The translations under genes were made by a program, and so were the position numbers. Of a stretch of DNA of 64,000 nucleotides, positions 33,304 to 42,633 are shown one piece after another. The first letter of the stretch is position 1, and each line of letters opens with the position of its first letter. Below the pieces are notes generated by a model, which was not told the DNA's origin, did no database searches, and saw only the letters and a list, made by a program, of their open reading frames with translations. Source of the DNA: Pseudomonas vranovensis DSM 16006 (GTDB lineage: Bacteria > Pseudomonadota > Gammaproteobacteria > Pseudomonadales > Pseudomonadaceae); NCBI RefSeq assembly GCF_000425805.1, contig NZ_AUED01000018.1:124001-188000 (forward strand), read 5' to 3'.

Positions 33304-33467
33304 GTTTGGGTCCAGAGGGGCCTGAAAAGTGCGTATCTAAAACCATTCTGCGCTGCCGGTCATTTATTTCAATCGCGCAACAAAGCTGCAATGGCGATAC
33401 AAAGCGGACATTTGCCAGCAAAAGCCCTGAGAGATCCTTTGCGCCGTCCATAACAAGGGAATTTTTC

Positions 33468-33791
33468 ATGTCGGCACAACACCCGATCGACGGCCTCGAC
33501 TGCAGCCAGTCTCTGACCCTTGACCTGCGCACCCAGGATTTGTGGCGCAATGCGCTGCTCAATTACCAGGATTCGCGCCTGGAACTGTGCAGTGAAGGGA
33601 CCCACGTGATCCTCAGCCATTACTTCGAGCGTTTCAGCCCCGCCAGCAGTCAGTGGATGGAGTACAGCTACAAGGTCCCGCTGGCGGAGCTGGTGCACTG
33701 GATCATGGCCAGCGGGCAATTGAACGTCGAGCGCTCGGGCACCGCGTCGCGGCCTGGAAAAAAACACAGTGGGAGTCCACGCCATGCGTAA
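33468..33791 (+). CDS. Small soluble protein of unknown function (107 aa)
   Basis: I do not recognise this protein. It starts MSAQHPIDGLDCSQSLTLDL after AAGGGA. It is likely cytoplasmic, with mixed helix and strand (DLWRNALLNYQDSRLELC, THVILSHYFERFSP). It overlaps the following lipoprotein gene by eight bases, so the two are probably translated together. It diverges from the two-component operon with 164 bp between starts, making it a possible target of that regulator. Confidence 0.68.
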   Translation: MSAQHPIDGLDCSQSLTLDLRTQDLWRNALLNYQDSRLELCSEGTHVILSHYFERFSPASSQWMEYSYKVPLAELVHWIMASGQLNVERSGTASRPGKKHSGSPRHA

Positions 33792-34491
33792 ACAAATGAT
33801 CGCGCCAGCACTGTGCCTGTCGCTGTTGATGGTGGGTTGCAGCCAGAACAAGGTATCGCCCAAGGAGTATTCCGGCTTCTTGCGCAACTATGATCAGTTG
33901 CGCGAGCTCAAGACGGCCTCCGGGGATTCGGTGTTGCGCTGGGTCAGCCCCAACTTGCATATCGAGCGCTACAACCAGGTCTACATCGCCCCCAGCCGGT
34001 TCTACCCGCCCCCCAAGCCCAGCGAGCGGATTCCGGCCTCGACCCTGGCGGCAGTAACGACCTACTACGATGCAGCACTCAAGCGAGAGCTGGGCAAGGT
34101 GTTGACGCTGGTCGAGCAACCGGGCCCCAACACCTTGATCATTCGCCCGGCGATTACCTCGGTTGGCGCCCACACCCAATCGCTGCATTTCTATGAATAC
34201 CTGCCGGTGACATTGGTGGCCGCCGGGGTGAGCAGCGCCGTGGGCATCCGCGACCTGGACAGCGAGATCGCCACCGAAGCCGCGTTTCTTGATGGCGGGA
34301 CCCGCGCGGTGGTAGCCGAAGTGGTCCGCAAGGGCACCGGCCTGCCGCTTGAGAACGACGATCAGGTGATGACCGCCGATAACCTCAAGGTGGTGCTCGA
34401 TGGCTGGGCGCAGGACTGGCGCCAGGCTGCCGAAATGCTCAAACAGCAGAAAATCGCTGCCCTCACAGCGGAAACACCCATGGCACCATGA
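33784..34491 (+). CDS. DUF3313 lipoprotein
   Basis: This 235-residue protein has a lipoprotein signal with lipobox LLMVGC (Cys near residue 19) followed by Ser-Gln, so outer-membrane sorting is expected. The mature part matches DUF3313: [41 protein letters not shown] and a C-terminal [15 protein letters not shown]. The function of the family is unknown. The start at MRKQM is preceded by GGGAG. It overlaps the previous small gene by eight bases and the convergent transporter gene by 29 bases. Confidence 0.82.
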   Translation: MRKQMIAPALCLSLLMVGCSQNKVSPKEYSGFLRNYDQLRELKTASGDSVLRWVSPNLHIERYNQVYIAPSRFYPPPKPSERIPASTLAAVTTYYDAALKRELGKVLTLVEQPGPNTLIIRPAITSVGAHTQSLHFYEYLPVTLVAAGVSSAVGIRDLDSEIATEAAFLDGGTRAVVAEVVRKGTGLPLENDDQVMTADNLKVVLDGWAQDWRQAAEMLKQQKIAALTAETPMAP

Positions 34492-36292
34492 ATACGCTGA
34501 CTACCATCACCAGCACGGTAAAGGGCACCCCGACCTTGACGAAGTCGGCAAAGCGGTACTGGCCGGGGCCCAGTACCAGGGTATTCACCGGTGATGAGAC
34601 GGGTGTCATGAACGCCGCCGAGGCCGCCAGGGCAACGATCATCGCAAAGGGGTAGGGCGAGGCGCCCAATTGCTCGGCGGTACTGATCGCCACCGGCGCC
34701 ATCAGCACCGCGGTGGCAGTGTTGGAGATGAACAGACCGATGATTGCGGTGATGGCGAACAGGCAGGCCAGGATCATGTAGGGCCCGGCCTCGCCAAGTA
34801 CCTGCACCAGTCCGTTCACCGCCAGGGTGATACCGCCGGTTTTCTGCAGGGCCAGGGCAAAGGGCAGCATGCCGACAATCAGCACCAGGCTCTGCCAGTG
34901 AATGGCTTTGTAGGCGCTGTTCATGTCGATGCAACGCCCGGCGCCCATCAGCAGGCAACCGATCAGCGCGGCGATGACATTGGGCACCACGCCGCTGATC
35001 ATCAGGCCGACCATCACCCCCAGGCTGATCAAGGCATAGGGTGCCTGGTTCAGGGCCGGGGCCACGTTGTCGACTTCTGCGGGCAGGCTCAATACCAGGA
35101 AGTCCTTGGGCTGGGCTTGCAGTTGGCGCACCGCCTTCCACGGGCCAATCACCAGCAGGGTGTCGCCAAGTTTGAGTTTTTCTTCCACCAGTTGTTCTTC
35201 GATGGCCGTCTGGCCGCGGCGCAAACCAACCACGTTCAGGTCCCAGCGGCTGCGGAAGTTAAGATCCAGCACACTTTGACCGATCAACTGCGAGCCGGGC
35301 ACCACTGCCACCTCGGCCATACCCACGGCATGGGACTGGTCGATGAAGTAGGCAGCCTTGAAGTGCAGGGGTTCGAGCTTCATGGTCTGGCACAGGCTGC
35401 GCAGGTCGTCGCGCGGGGCGAACAGGTCGAGCAGCAGCACATCACCTTCATGCACGGTGGTGCTGGAGTCGGGGCTGATCACTCGGGTGGTGAACTTGTG
35501 CTGGCGCTCGATACCGACCACGTTGGCGCCATGCACGGTGCGCAGCTTCAGTTCGCTCAGGCTGTGGCCGATCAGCGGTGAGCCGGGGCGCACGCGCAGG
35601 CGCCGTTCACGGCCGGCCAACTTGTAGTCGATGACCAGGTCAAGCAGGGTACGGCGCGTTTGCGGGCTGCCGTCCTTGCGTACTTCGCCGCTGAGCCAGT
35701 GGCGGGTCAGGAGCATATAGCCCACGCCCAGCACGAGTATCACCAGGCCGAACGGGGTGAAGCTGAAAAAGCTGAAGCCCGGCTCACCGTGGCGCACCAG
35801 TTCGCTGTGTACCACCACGTTGGGCGGTGTGGCCACCAGGCTGAGCATGCCGCTGATCAAACCGGCGAAACTGAGCGGCATCATCAGGCGGCTGGGCGAG
35901 ACCTTCATGCGCGCGGCAATACTCAACACCACCGGAATGAAAATCGCCACCACCCCGGTGGAACTCATCACCGACCCCAGGCCGGCCACACAGACCATCA
36001 ACAGCACCAGCAGGCGCACCTCGCTGTTGCCGGCCCGGTCGGCCATCCACTCGCCAATGCGGTAGGCAATGCCGGTGCGCACCAGGCCTTCGCCAATGAC
36101 AAACAACGCCGCGATCAACACCACGTTGGGGTCGCTGAAGCCTGCCAGGGCTTCTTGAACGCTGAGAATGCCGGTCAGGGGCAGCGCCACGATCACCAGC
36201 AGGGCAACCACGTCCATGCGCGGGCGGTTGGCGATGAACAGGGCCACGCAGGTAAACAGCAACCCCAGCACCCAGAGCAGTTCGTCGTTCAT
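34463..36292 (-). CDS. SLC13/DASS-type permease with two TrkA-C domains
   Basis: This 609-residue inner-membrane protein has about ten helices split by a cytoplasmic insert (residues about 205-400). The insert carries two TrkA-C (RCK_C) domains, recognisable as [25 protein letters not shown] and [25 protein letters not shown] in partial form. The flanking halves show the SLC13 SNT-type motif [16 protein letters not shown] and [16 protein letters not shown]. Members move sulfate, dicarboxylates or other anions with Na+; the insert probably binds a regulatory ligand. Its end overlaps the convergent DUF3313 gene by 29 bases. Confidence 0.85.
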   Translation of the reverse strand: MNDELLWVLGLLFTCVALFIANRPRMDVVALLVIVALPLTGILSVQEALAGFSDPNVVLIAALFVIGEGLVRTGIAYRIGEWMADRAGNSEVRLLVLLMVCVAGLGSVMSSTGVVAIFIPVVLSIAARMKVSPSRLMMPLSFAGLISGMLSLVATPPNVVVHSELVRHGEPGFSFFSFTPFGLVILVLGVGYMLLTRHWLSGEVRKDGSPQTRRTLLDLVIDYKLAGRERRLRVRPGSPLIGHSLSELKLRTVHGANVVGIERQHKFTTRVISPDSSTTVHEGDVLLLDLFAPRDDLRSLCQTMKLEPLHFKAAYFIDQSHAVGMAEVAVVPGSQLIGQSVLDLNFRSRWDLNVVGLRRGQTAIEEQLVEEKLKLGDTLLVIGPWKAVRQLQAQPKDFLVLSLPAEVDNVAPALNQAPYALISLGVMVGLMISGVVPNVIAALIGCLLMGAGRCIDMNSAYKAIHWQSLVLIVGMLPFALALQKTGGITLAVNGLVQVLGEAGPYMILACLFAITAIIGLFISNTATAVLMAPVAISTAEQLGASPYPFAMIVALAASAAFMTPVSSPVNTLVLGPGQYRFADFVKVGVPFTVLVMVVSVFMVPWVFPL

Positions 36293-36367
36293 GCAATCTT
36301 CCTGATACGTGAAGCTGCAAAGTCTGGCAGAAACTGCGTTTCGGTTTGTTGATTTGTTGCAGGCGCC

Positions 36368-36454
36368 TGTGGGAACGGCAGTCCAACGTCTCGACTTGCC
36401 CCGCGATAGCTATCTCACAGACACATCGCATCGCGGGGCAAGCCTGCTCCCACA
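36368..36454. repeat. REP dyad (CTTGCCCCGCGAT type)
   Basis: CTTGCCCCGCGAT at 36395-36407 is inverted as ATCGCGGGGCAAG at 36430-36442, with outer arms TGTGGGA (36368) and TCCCACA (ending 36454). It fills the gap between the SLC13 gene and the small lipoprotein gene, both transcribed away from it. Confidence 0.85.
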
Positions 36455-36492
36455 GTGGTACAGTCGGCGTTTTTTTACGACAGGGGTGTTTC

Positions 36493-36843
36493 ATGCGGGT
36501 AGTTATCGCGGTGGTTGCTGCAGCGTTGTTGGCCGGGTGTGCGTCTTCGACCATGGAGGCGGCGCGGGCCAAGGCGCCGACCAAGAGCTTCAGCTCAGCC
36601 AAGCCCGCCGACCGCGTGGCCCAGTGCATCCAGTTCGGCTGGCAGGACGAGGCGGTGTTCGGCGTCGACGCCAGCGGCTACCTGGAGCCCAACAAGCAGG
36701 GCGGTTTCACCGTCTACACCCGTGAGGCCGAATCGTTCGCCGATATTCAGTCCCAGGGTGCAACCAGTGCTGTCAGCTACTACGCCCAGAAAAACGACAG
36801 CGTCGCCCTGCGCCGGATGGCGGCCCTGGCAACTTGCCTGTAA
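36493..36843 (+). CDS. Small lipoprotein of unknown function (116 aa)
   Basis: This protein starts MRVVIAVVAAALLAGCASST, a textbook lipoprotein signal with lipidated Cys16 followed by Ala-Ser, predicting the outer membrane. The mature part carries two further cysteines (RVAQCIQFGW and LATCL at the end) that could pair. A W-containing GWQDEAVFG segment and a VYTREAESFADIQ segment are conserved-looking but I cannot name the family. It converges on the DUF1275 gene with 3 bp between the stops. Confidence 0.75.
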   Translation: MRVVIAVVAAALLAGCASSTMEAARAKAPTKSFSSAKPADRVAQCIQFGWQDEAVFGVDASGYLEPNKQGGFTVYTREAESFADIQSQGATSAVSYYAQKNDSVALRRMAALATCL

Positions 36844-36846
36844 GGC

Positions 36847-37545
36847 TCAACGCGGCATGTAGCGCAGTTGCCAGCGCCGGGGAATCTTCAACGAGACCAA
36901 TCCCAGCGCGGCAGCAAGCCCTGCGCTGAACAGCAGGGCGGCAAGGTCGAAGGCCTGCTCCAGCAATACACCGGCGATGGCGCCAACGAACATTCCGGTC
37001 CAGGGAATCAGTTGCACCCGCCAGCCTTGCCGGCGCTCGCCCAACAACGCCCGGCCCAGGCCACGGCCGAAACGCGACAGCGCGCCGGTAACGTAGGTCA
37101 GGCCGATCGGCAGGCCGTTCACTTCCTCGACCACCGCATTGATCATGCCCATGGCCGTCACTGCCGTGACCAGCGCCGGCAATGGCCAGGCCAGCGGCAG
37201 CAGCCCGGCCACCGCCAGCAGGATGGCGATCATCGACAGCAGCGGCCAGGGCCGGCGGCCACTCAAGCGGGCAATCACCACGCCCAGGGCGTTGCCCAGC
37301 ACGAAGGCCAGCAACAGCGCGCCAATGCGCAGCACCATGCCCCACTCACCTTCACCCAGCGAGACCGCCAGGCGCGTGGTGTTGCCGCTCATGAACGAGA
37401 CAAAATCGCCGGTGGCCATGAAGCCGATGGCGTCGGTCATGCCCGCCAGCACCGACAGCGCGGCGACGAAGTACAGCCCGACCTTGCCGCGCAGCCTGGC
37501 CGTGTGCAACGCCCGGGCTGAGGTGTACGAGGTTCCCGGAAGCAT
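36847..37545 (-). CDS. DUF1275 (YoaK) family membrane protein
   Basis: This 232-residue protein has about six membrane helices with the DUF1275 features LSVLAGMTDAIGFMATGDFVSFMSGN (read in parts) and GLPIGLTYVTGALSRFGRGLG. Function is unknown; distant similarity to SLC26-like transport has been suggested for the family. The start MLPGTSYTSAR follows GGAGGA. A longer reading frame upstream would overlap the preceding regulator gene. It lies 19 bp downstream of the HTH-PAS gene and is probably in the same transcript. Confidence 0.84.
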   Translation of the reverse strand: MLPGTSYTSARALHTARLRGKVGLYFVAALSVLAGMTDAIGFMATGDFVSFMSGNTTRLAVSLGEGEWGMVLRIGALLLAFVLGNALGVVIARLSGRRPWPLLSMIAILLAVAGLLPLAWPLPALVTAVTAMGMINAVVEEVNGLPIGLTYVTGALSRFGRGLGRALLGERRQGWRVQLIPWTGMFVGAIAGVLLEQAFDLAALLFSAGLAAALGLVSLKIPRRWQLRYMPR

Positions 37546-37564
37546 CCGCTGTCCTCCGTGCGGG

Positions 37565-38650
37565 TCAAGCGTTCTGTTGGGCCAGGCGTGCTTCGAGGCT
37601 GGCGATGTGTGCTTCGAGGCGCTCGTGTTCGCGGCGTTCGGCACTGATGTCTTCAAACACGCTGATCAGGTGATCCGGTTCGCCATCGGGGCGGCGCTGC
37701 AACGACGTGCGGGCGCGGACCCAGATGTAGCGGCCATCCTTGTGGCGAACGCGTTTTTGTACCTCATAGCGGTTGATCTCACCGGCCAGCAGACGCTGCA
37801 GCAGTTGCAGGTTGGCGTCCAGGTCGTCGGGGTGGGTCAGTAACTGGAAGGTCAGGCCGTACAGTTCTTCGGCTCGGTAGCCGAGCAACTCGCACAGGCT
37901 GTTGTTGACCCGCAGCCAGGTGCCATCGGGGTCGATGTAGGCCAGGGCGCCCCAGGCCAGCTCGAAGATGGCCCGAAATCGCTCTTCGCTGTTGCGCAGC
38001 TTGGCTTCGGCGACCATGCGCTCGGTGTTGTCCATGCTGATGCCGACCATCTTCACCGAGCGGCCGGCGCTGTCACGCACCACGGTCGCGCGGGAAGAAA
38101 TCCAGCGCTGCTCGCCGTCGGGACGGGTAATGCGAAAATCACATTCGCAGCCGGTACCTTCGGCCACGGCCTGGGCGTACAGCTGTTGCATGTGGGTGAT
38201 GTCTTCTTCGGGCAGGTGCGCCCAGAAGTCTTCGTTGCGGGTGACCGGCCAGCCGTACACCTGTTCGACGTTGGGCGAGTAGGTGACCTCGTCGCTGATC
38301 AGGTTCCACTCCCAGGTGACGATCCGCGCGCCTTCCTGGGCCAGCTTCATGCGGGTTTCGCTCTCCATGATCTCGGCGGTGTAGCGCCGGCGCAGGTCGG
38401 TCATTGGCAGCTCGACCACCTGATGCTGCTGGACGTTCTGCAGCGCTTCTTCGCCGTAGCGCAACCAGATCCAGTTGACCTTGAGGAACTCGGCCAGCTT
38501 GCGCAGGTTGTCGTAGTCGATTTCGCCGCCACGGGTCCATTTGTGTACTGCCGTGCGGGAGATTCCCAAGGCTGTTCCCACGGCTTGCAGGGTCAGCTTG
38601 TGATACTCGAGCAGTTCCTTGAGGCGGAAGGCGAAACTGTTTTCCATCAT
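37565..38650 (-). CDS. XRE helix-turn-helix fused to two PAS domains
   Basis: This 361-residue soluble protein begins with an XRE DNA-binding domain (residues about 5-65, LTLQAVGTALGISRTAVHKW). Two PAS/PAC modules follow (about 105-225 and 235-350). The PAC signatures are DFRITRPDGEQRWISSR and VRHKDGRYIWVRARTS. There is no GGDEF, EAL or kinase domain after the PAS pair, so it looks like a one-component regulator with PAS sensing rather than a signalling enzyme. The cofactor is unknown. The first of two adjacent ATG codons is annotated; a recognisable ribosome site is weak. Confidence 0.8.
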   Translation of the reverse strand: MMENSFAFRLKELLEYHKLTLQAVGTALGISRTAVHKWTRGGEIDYDNLRKLAEFLKVNWIWLRYGEEALQNVQQHQVVELPMTDLRRRYTAEIMESETRMKLAQEGARIVTWEWNLISDEVTYSPNVEQVYGWPVTRNEDFWAHLPEEDITHMQQLYAQAVAEGTGCECDFRITRPDGEQRWISSRATVVRDSAGRSVKMVGISMDNTERMVAEAKLRNSEERFRAIFELAWGALAYIDPDGTWLRVNNSLCELLGYRAEELYGLTFQLLTHPDDLDANLQLLQRLLAGEINRYEVQKRVRHKDGRYIWVRARTSLQRRPDGEPDHLISVFEDISAERREHERLEAHIASLEARLAQQNA

Positions 38651-38726
38651 GGGGCAGGGTGTCCTGATCGGGGCCAAGAGCCTGCCAGTATACCTAAGCT
38701 GTAAACTTTGGGTTGACGGTCAAGCT

Positions 38727-38790
38727 ATCGCGGGGCAAGCCCGATCCTGTTGTAGGAGCGGCGGTGCGACGTCTCGACTTGCCCCGCGAT
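38727..38790. repeat. REP dyad (ATCGCGGGGCAAG type)
   Basis: ATCGCGGGGCAAG at 38727-38739 is inverted as CTTGCCCCGCGAT at 38778-38790, with TAGGAGCGGCGGTGCGACGT between them. It ends six bases from the cntB stop codon and may help end or stabilise the carnitine transcript. Confidence 0.85.
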
Positions 38791-38795
38791 AACGA

Positions 38796-39767
38796 TCAAA
38801 GATCCAGCACCAAACGCGCCGAACGAGCACGGGAAACACAGAGCATCATGCTCTGCTGCGCCGCTTTTTCTTCATCGCTCAGGTACTGGTCATAGTGCTC
38901 GGCTTCACCTTCCAGGATCGCCGTCTCGCAGGTGCCGCACACGCCTTCACGGCACAGGCACTCGACCTTGGCAGCCTTGGACTTTTCGATGGCCTGGAGA
39001 ATGCTCATGCCTTCTTCAACCTGCAGTTCGGTGCCGGAACGGGCCAGCACCAGGGTGAAGGCGCCGCCGGTGACCGGGGCGGCGGCGAACTGTTCCCAGT
39101 GTACGCGTTGCTCGGCGATGCCGGCCTTGGCGGCCGTGGCGATCACCGCATCGATCAGCGGCTTGGGGCCGCATACATACAAGTGAGCATCGTCGGCCAG
39201 GCCGGCGCACAGGGCAGTGAGGTCCAGCTTGCGCTCGAGGCTGTCGATGTAGAAACGGGTATTGCCTGCATGGGGGCCGCTTTCCAGCTGGTCCTGGAAC
39301 GCACCGTGCTCGGGGGCGCGGAAGGCGTAGTGCAACTCGTAGTCGGTGCTGCCGCCTTCGAGCTCGTGCAGCTGGGCCATGAACGGGGTGATGCCAATGC
39401 CACCGGCGATCATGACGTGGCGACCGGCGCTGGCGTCCAGGGCGAACAGGTTGTTGGGCGTCGAGATGGTCAATTGCGTGCCGACTTCCACGTGCTGGTG
39501 CATGAACGCCGAGCCGCCCTTGGACTGCTCTTCCAGGCGCACGCCGATCTGGTAGCTGCGGGTGTCGCGCGGGTCGCTCATCAGCGAGTAGGCGTTGCTG
39601 TACTGGCTGCCGTCGGCACCCTGCATCTGCACAATGACGTGGCTGCCACCGGTAAAGGCGGGCATCGCTGCGCCGTCTTCGCGGGCCAGGGTGAAGCGCT
39701 TGATCAGCGGGGTTGCCTGCTGTACGTCGGTGACCCGCACGCTGAACATTTCATATTTGTTGGCCAT
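38796..39767 (-). CDS. cntB: Carnitine monooxygenase reductase subunit CntB (YeaX-like)
   Basis: This 323-residue reductase passes electrons from NAD(P)H to the Rieske oxygenase CntA. It has the phthalate-dioxygenase-reductase order: flavin domain (YSNAYSLMSDP near 57-67), NAD domain (MIAGGIGITPFMAQL, 119-133; LYVCGPKPLIDAV, 197-208), and a C-terminal 2Fe-2S ferredoxin domain. The iron ligands there are Cys272, Cys277, Cys280 and Cys310. It lies 59 bp downstream of the aldehyde dehydrogenase gene in the same operon. GbcB and VanB are relatives; the neighbours favour CntB. Confidence 0.88.
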   Translation of the reverse strand: MANKYEMFSVRVTDVQQATPLIKRFTLAREDGAAMPAFTGGSHVIVQMQGADGSQYSNAYSLMSDPRDTRSYQIGVRLEEQSKGGSAFMHQHVEVGTQLTISTPNNLFALDASAGRHVMIAGGIGITPFMAQLHELEGGSTDYELHYAFRAPEHGAFQDQLESGPHAGNTRFYIDSLERKLDLTALCAGLADDAHLYVCGPKPLIDAVIATAAKAGIAEQRVHWEQFAAAPVTGGAFTLVLARSGTELQVEEGMSILQAIEKSKAAKVECLCREGVCGTCETAILEGEAEHYDQYLSDEEKAAQQSMMLCVSRARSARLVLDL

Positions 39768-39826
39768 GATTCACCTCGACTGCAGGGGCACGCGGCAGGC
39801 CCTGCCGCGTCCCGGAACCGGTGCGC

Positions 39827-41275
39827 TCAGATGGCGAGGCACAGGTATTTGATTTCCAGATAATCTTCGATGCCGTACTTGGAGCCTTCACGGCCCAGGC
39901 CCGATTGCTTGATGCCACCGAACGGCGCGACCTCGTTGGAGATCAGGCCGGTGTTGACGCCGACCATGCCGTACTCCAGCTGTTCGGCCACCTTGAATAC
40001 CCGGGCGATGTCGCGGCTGTAGAAGTAGGCTGCCAGGCCGTACTGGGTAGCATTGGCCAGGGTAACGACTTCCTCGTCGGTGCTGAAACGCACCAGGGCT
40101 GCCACCGGGCCGAAGATCTCTTCCTCCAGCAGCTCCATGCCGGGGCCGACATTGGCCAGCACGGTGGGCTCGAAGAAGTTGCCGCCCAGGGCGTGGGCCT
40201 GGCCGCCGAGCACCAGCTCGGCACCTTTGCCGACTGCGTCGTCGATCAGGCTGCGTACTTTTGCCACCGCCTTGTCGCTGATCAGCGGGCCGATCTGCGT
40301 GCCTTCGACGCTGCCGTGGCCGACGCCCAGCTGGCGTACGCGCTCGATGAAGCGTTCGCTGAACTGTGCATAGACGCTGTCATGGATATAGAAGCGGTTG
40401 ACGCACACGCAGGTTTGCCCGGCATTGCGATATTTGGCGATCAGCGCGCCTTCGACGGCGGCGTCGATGTCGGCATCACCGAACACAATGAACGGCGCAT
40501 TACCGCCCAACTCCAGGCTGACCTTCTTGATGGTTTCGGCACACTGGCCCATCAGCAGGCGACCCACCGGGGTGGAGCCGGTAAAGCTCAGTTTGCGCAC
40601 CGAAGGGTGGCCGGTGAACTGCGCGCCAATGGCCGGAGCATCGCCGGTGACCACGCTGAACACGCCCGCAGGTACGCCAGCACGTTCAGCCAGCTCGGCC
40701 AGGGCCAGGGCGCAGAACGGGGTTTCGTTGGCCGGCTTGACCACCATGGTGCAGCCCGCGGCCAGGGCCGGGGCGACCTTGCGGGTGATCATCGCCGCCG
40801 GGAAGTTCCACGGGGTGATGGCGGTGCATACGCCGATGCCTTGCTTGATTACCAGCAGTCGCTTGTCGCTGGAAGGGCTAGGGATCACGTCGCCATACAC
40901 GCGTTTGCCTTCTTCGGCGAACCACTCGACGAAAGAGGCGGCGTAGCGGATTTCGCCCAGGGCCTCGTGCAGCGGCTTGCCTTGTTCGAAGGTCATCAGG
41001 CGGGCCAGGTCCTGCTCGTGTTCGAGCAGCAGTTCGAACCAGCGGCGCAGGATCTGCGCGCGGTCCTTGGCAGTGCGCCCGCGCCAGTCGGCCAGGGCGG
41101 CTTCGGCGGCCTCGATGGCGCGCACCGCTTCGGCGCCGCTCATCAGCGGCACGTTGCCCAGCAGGTTGCCGTTGGCAGGGTCGGTCACCGCCAGGCTGCG
41201 ACCGTCATCGGCGTCGCACCAGTGCCCGGCAATGTAGGCCTGCTGGCGGAACAGCTTGTTGTCGTTGAGATTCAC
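39827..41275 (-). CDS. Succinate-semialdehyde dehydrogenase-like enzyme, probable malic semialdehyde dehydrogenase
   Basis: This 482-residue NAD(P)-dependent aldehyde dehydrogenase is of the GabD/SSADH class. It has ITPWNFPAAMITRK, the FTGSTPVGR nucleotide loop, the general-base glutamate in LELGGNAP and the catalytic cysteine in GQTCVC. Lying between cntA and cntB, it most likely oxidises malic semialdehyde, the four-carbon product of carnitine cleavage, to malate. GabD-type enzymes accept such C4 semialdehydes. The GTG start is 51 bp after the cntA stop. A role in succinate semialdehyde oxidation cannot be excluded by sequence. Confidence 0.87.
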   Translation of the reverse strand: MNLNDNKLFRQQAYIAGHWCDADDGRSLAVTDPANGNLLGNVPLMSGAEAVRAIEAAEAALADWRGRTAKDRAQILRRWFELLLEHEQDLARLMTFEQGKPLHEALGEIRYAASFVEWFAEEGKRVYGDVIPSPSSDKRLLVIKQGIGVCTAITPWNFPAAMITRKVAPALAAGCTMVVKPANETPFCALALAELAERAGVPAGVFSVVTGDAPAIGAQFTGHPSVRKLSFTGSTPVGRLLMGQCAETIKKVSLELGGNAPFIVFGDADIDAAVEGALIAKYRNAGQTCVCVNRFYIHDSVYAQFSERFIERVRQLGVGHGSVEGTQIGPLISDKAVAKVRSLIDDAVGKGAELVLGGQAHALGGNFFEPTVLANVGPGMELLEEEIFGPVAALVRFSTDEEVVTLANATQYGLAAYFYSRDIARVFKVAEQLEYGMVGVNTGLISNEVAPFGGIKQSGLGREGSKYGIEDYLEIKYLCLAI

Positions 41276-41326
41276 GCAAGGTACTCCGAAGCGCGCGGCA
41301 GGCTCCGAGGCCTGCCGCGCCGGTTG

Positions 41327-42448
41327 TCAGTCGTCGAGGTGGGCAACGGCGATCAGGTTGTGGAAGTGGGCGATGCCGTGCTCGCTCATGCCGCTGCGTT
41401 CGCGGTCGGCCATGATCCGGCCCTGGCCGCGATACCCGCGGGACTTCAGGCCTTTTTGCACGCTCTCTACCAGGCGCAGGTCTTCAGGGCGGAACACTTC
41501 GCGGTACCAGTCGATCAGCTTCTGCTGTTCTTCGGTGATGTCCTTGTTGAGGAAGTAGACGTCGTAGTGCTGCAGCGTGGTTTCGGCATCGACCGGGAAC
41601 TCGTAGATCACGGTCATGAAGTTCGCTCCTGGCGGCACGTTGAACATGGTGCACGGCCAGGCCCAGAAGCCGGCGAACGAGGGGTCCTTCACCGACTCGT
41701 CGAACTTGAACGATTGCTCCGACGGTTTGGCCAGGCCGTACTGCAGGGTCCAGTTGCCGTGCATGCTGTGGCTGTACTGGCCGACGTCCACCGAGTCGGA
41801 GAAGCCTGGGTGGGCCGGGGCGCAGTGGTAGCACTCCAGGTAGTTGTCGACGATCGACTTCCAGTTGGCCGGGGTGTCGCTGACGAAGCGCGCGGCCAGG
41901 TGCAGGTCGTCGATCACGCCGCAGGCTTCACGCATGCGCGCTTGCAGGCCTGGCAACTGGTCTTCGACGGTGCCGGCGTCCATGTCCATATTGATGAAGA
42001 TGAAGCCTGCGTATTCTTCGACGCGCAGTTGCACCAGGGTCGAATTCTCTTTGTCGAAGTTCACCACGTTGTCGCAGTTGCGCGCGTGGGCCAGCTCGCC
42101 GTCGAGCTTGAAGGTCCAGGCGTGGTACGGGCAGGTGATGACGTTCTTGGCCTTGCCGCTGCCGCTGAGCAACTGGTGGCCACGGTGCGGGCAGACGTTG
42201 TAGAAGGCGCGCAGCACGCTGTCGCGGCCACGGACCACGATGATGCTTTCGCCGATCACTTCACGGGTGATGTAGGCATTGTTCTCGGCGACTTCGCTGC
42301 GATGGCCGACACAGATCCAGCTACGGGCGAAGATGGCTTCTTTCTCGTGCTCGAATACCGAGGCCTGGGTGTAGAAGTTGGCCGGGATGGTGAACGCCTC
42401 TTCGGCGTTGGCGCAGAAATCGGCGGGCAGGCGTTTGAAGTCATTCAT
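41327..42448 (-). CDS. cntA: Carnitine monooxygenase oxygenase subunit CntA (YeaW-like)
   Basis: This 373-residue Rieske non-heme iron oxygenase cleaves carnitine to trimethylamine and malic semialdehyde. The Rieske ligands are Cys86, His88, Cys106 and His109 (CPHRGHQL and CPYHAW). The mononuclear iron site has His208 and His213 (NYLECYHCAPAH). The bridging residue is Glu205 instead of the Asp of most Rieske oxygenases; this glutamate is the recognised hallmark of CntA/YeaW. Glycine-betaine oxygenase GbcA shares the Glu but is longer. The gene starts the cntA-aldehyde dehydrogenase-cntB operon behind GTTAAC boxes. Confidence 0.9.
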   Translation of the reverse strand: MNDFKRLPADFCANAEEAFTIPANFYTQASVFEHEKEAIFARSWICVGHRSEVAENNAYITREVIGESIIVVRGRDSVLRAFYNVCPHRGHQLLSGSGKAKNVITCPYHAWTFKLDGELAHARNCDNVVNFDKENSTLVQLRVEEYAGFIFINMDMDAGTVEDQLPGLQARMREACGVIDDLHLAARFVSDTPANWKSIVDNYLECYHCAPAHPGFSDSVDVGQYSHSMHGNWTLQYGLAKPSEQSFKFDESVKDPSFAGFWAWPCTMFNVPPGANFMTVIYEFPVDAETTLQHYDVYFLNKDITEEQQKLIDWYREVFRPEDLRLVESVQKGLKSRGYRGQGRIMADRERSGMSEHGIAHFHNLIAVAHLDD

Positions 42449-42479
42449 GGTTGGGGTCTCACAAGCTCGGTTTTTTAGT

Positions 42480-42508
42480 TATCAGTTAACGCGTATCTAT
42501 CAGTTAAC
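42480..42508. promoter_or_regulatory. TATCAGTTAAC direct repeats upstream of cntA
   Basis: TATCAGTTAAC occurs at 42480-42490 and 42498-42508, an exact 11-bp direct repeat with an 18-bp period, starting 32 bp before the cntA ATG. Each copy contains the GTTAAC palindrome also found three times before the BCCT transporter gene. Confidence 0.65.
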
Positions 42509-42544
42509 AAGCAAGGCAAAAAAATTTGCCTGCCTTTCTACCTG

Positions 42545-42630
42545 TTAGGAGCGGCGGTGCGACGTCTCGACGTGCCCCGCGATCGGGTCATCACTGACCC
42601 ATCGCATCGCGGGGCAAGCCCTCTCCCAGT
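42545..42630. repeat. REP dyad (TAGGAGCGGCGGTGCG type)
   Basis: This holds TAGGAGCGGCGGTGCGACGT followed by GTGCCCCGCGATCGGGTCA. The latter is inverted as TGACCCATCGCATCGCGGGGCA with small differences. It lies between the BCCT gene stop and cntA. Confidence 0.75.
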
Positions 42631-42633
42631 TTT

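Noticed and set aside
41327..42448. Assignment of the Rieske oxygenase as glycine betaine oxygenase GbcA
   Set aside because: GbcA also has Glu near the iron site but is longer and is usually found with gbcB and dgcAB; here the neighbours are BCCT, dmlA and an aldehyde dehydrogenase, and the length is that of CntA.
39821..42478. A very long open frame (885 codons) on the plus strand antisense to cntB, the aldehyde dehydrogenase and cntA
   Set aside because: It is a frame-bias shadow of GC-rich genes on the other strand: the protein has no recognisable motif and is dominated by His, Gln, Val and Ala, and the opposite strand encodes three clear enzymes.
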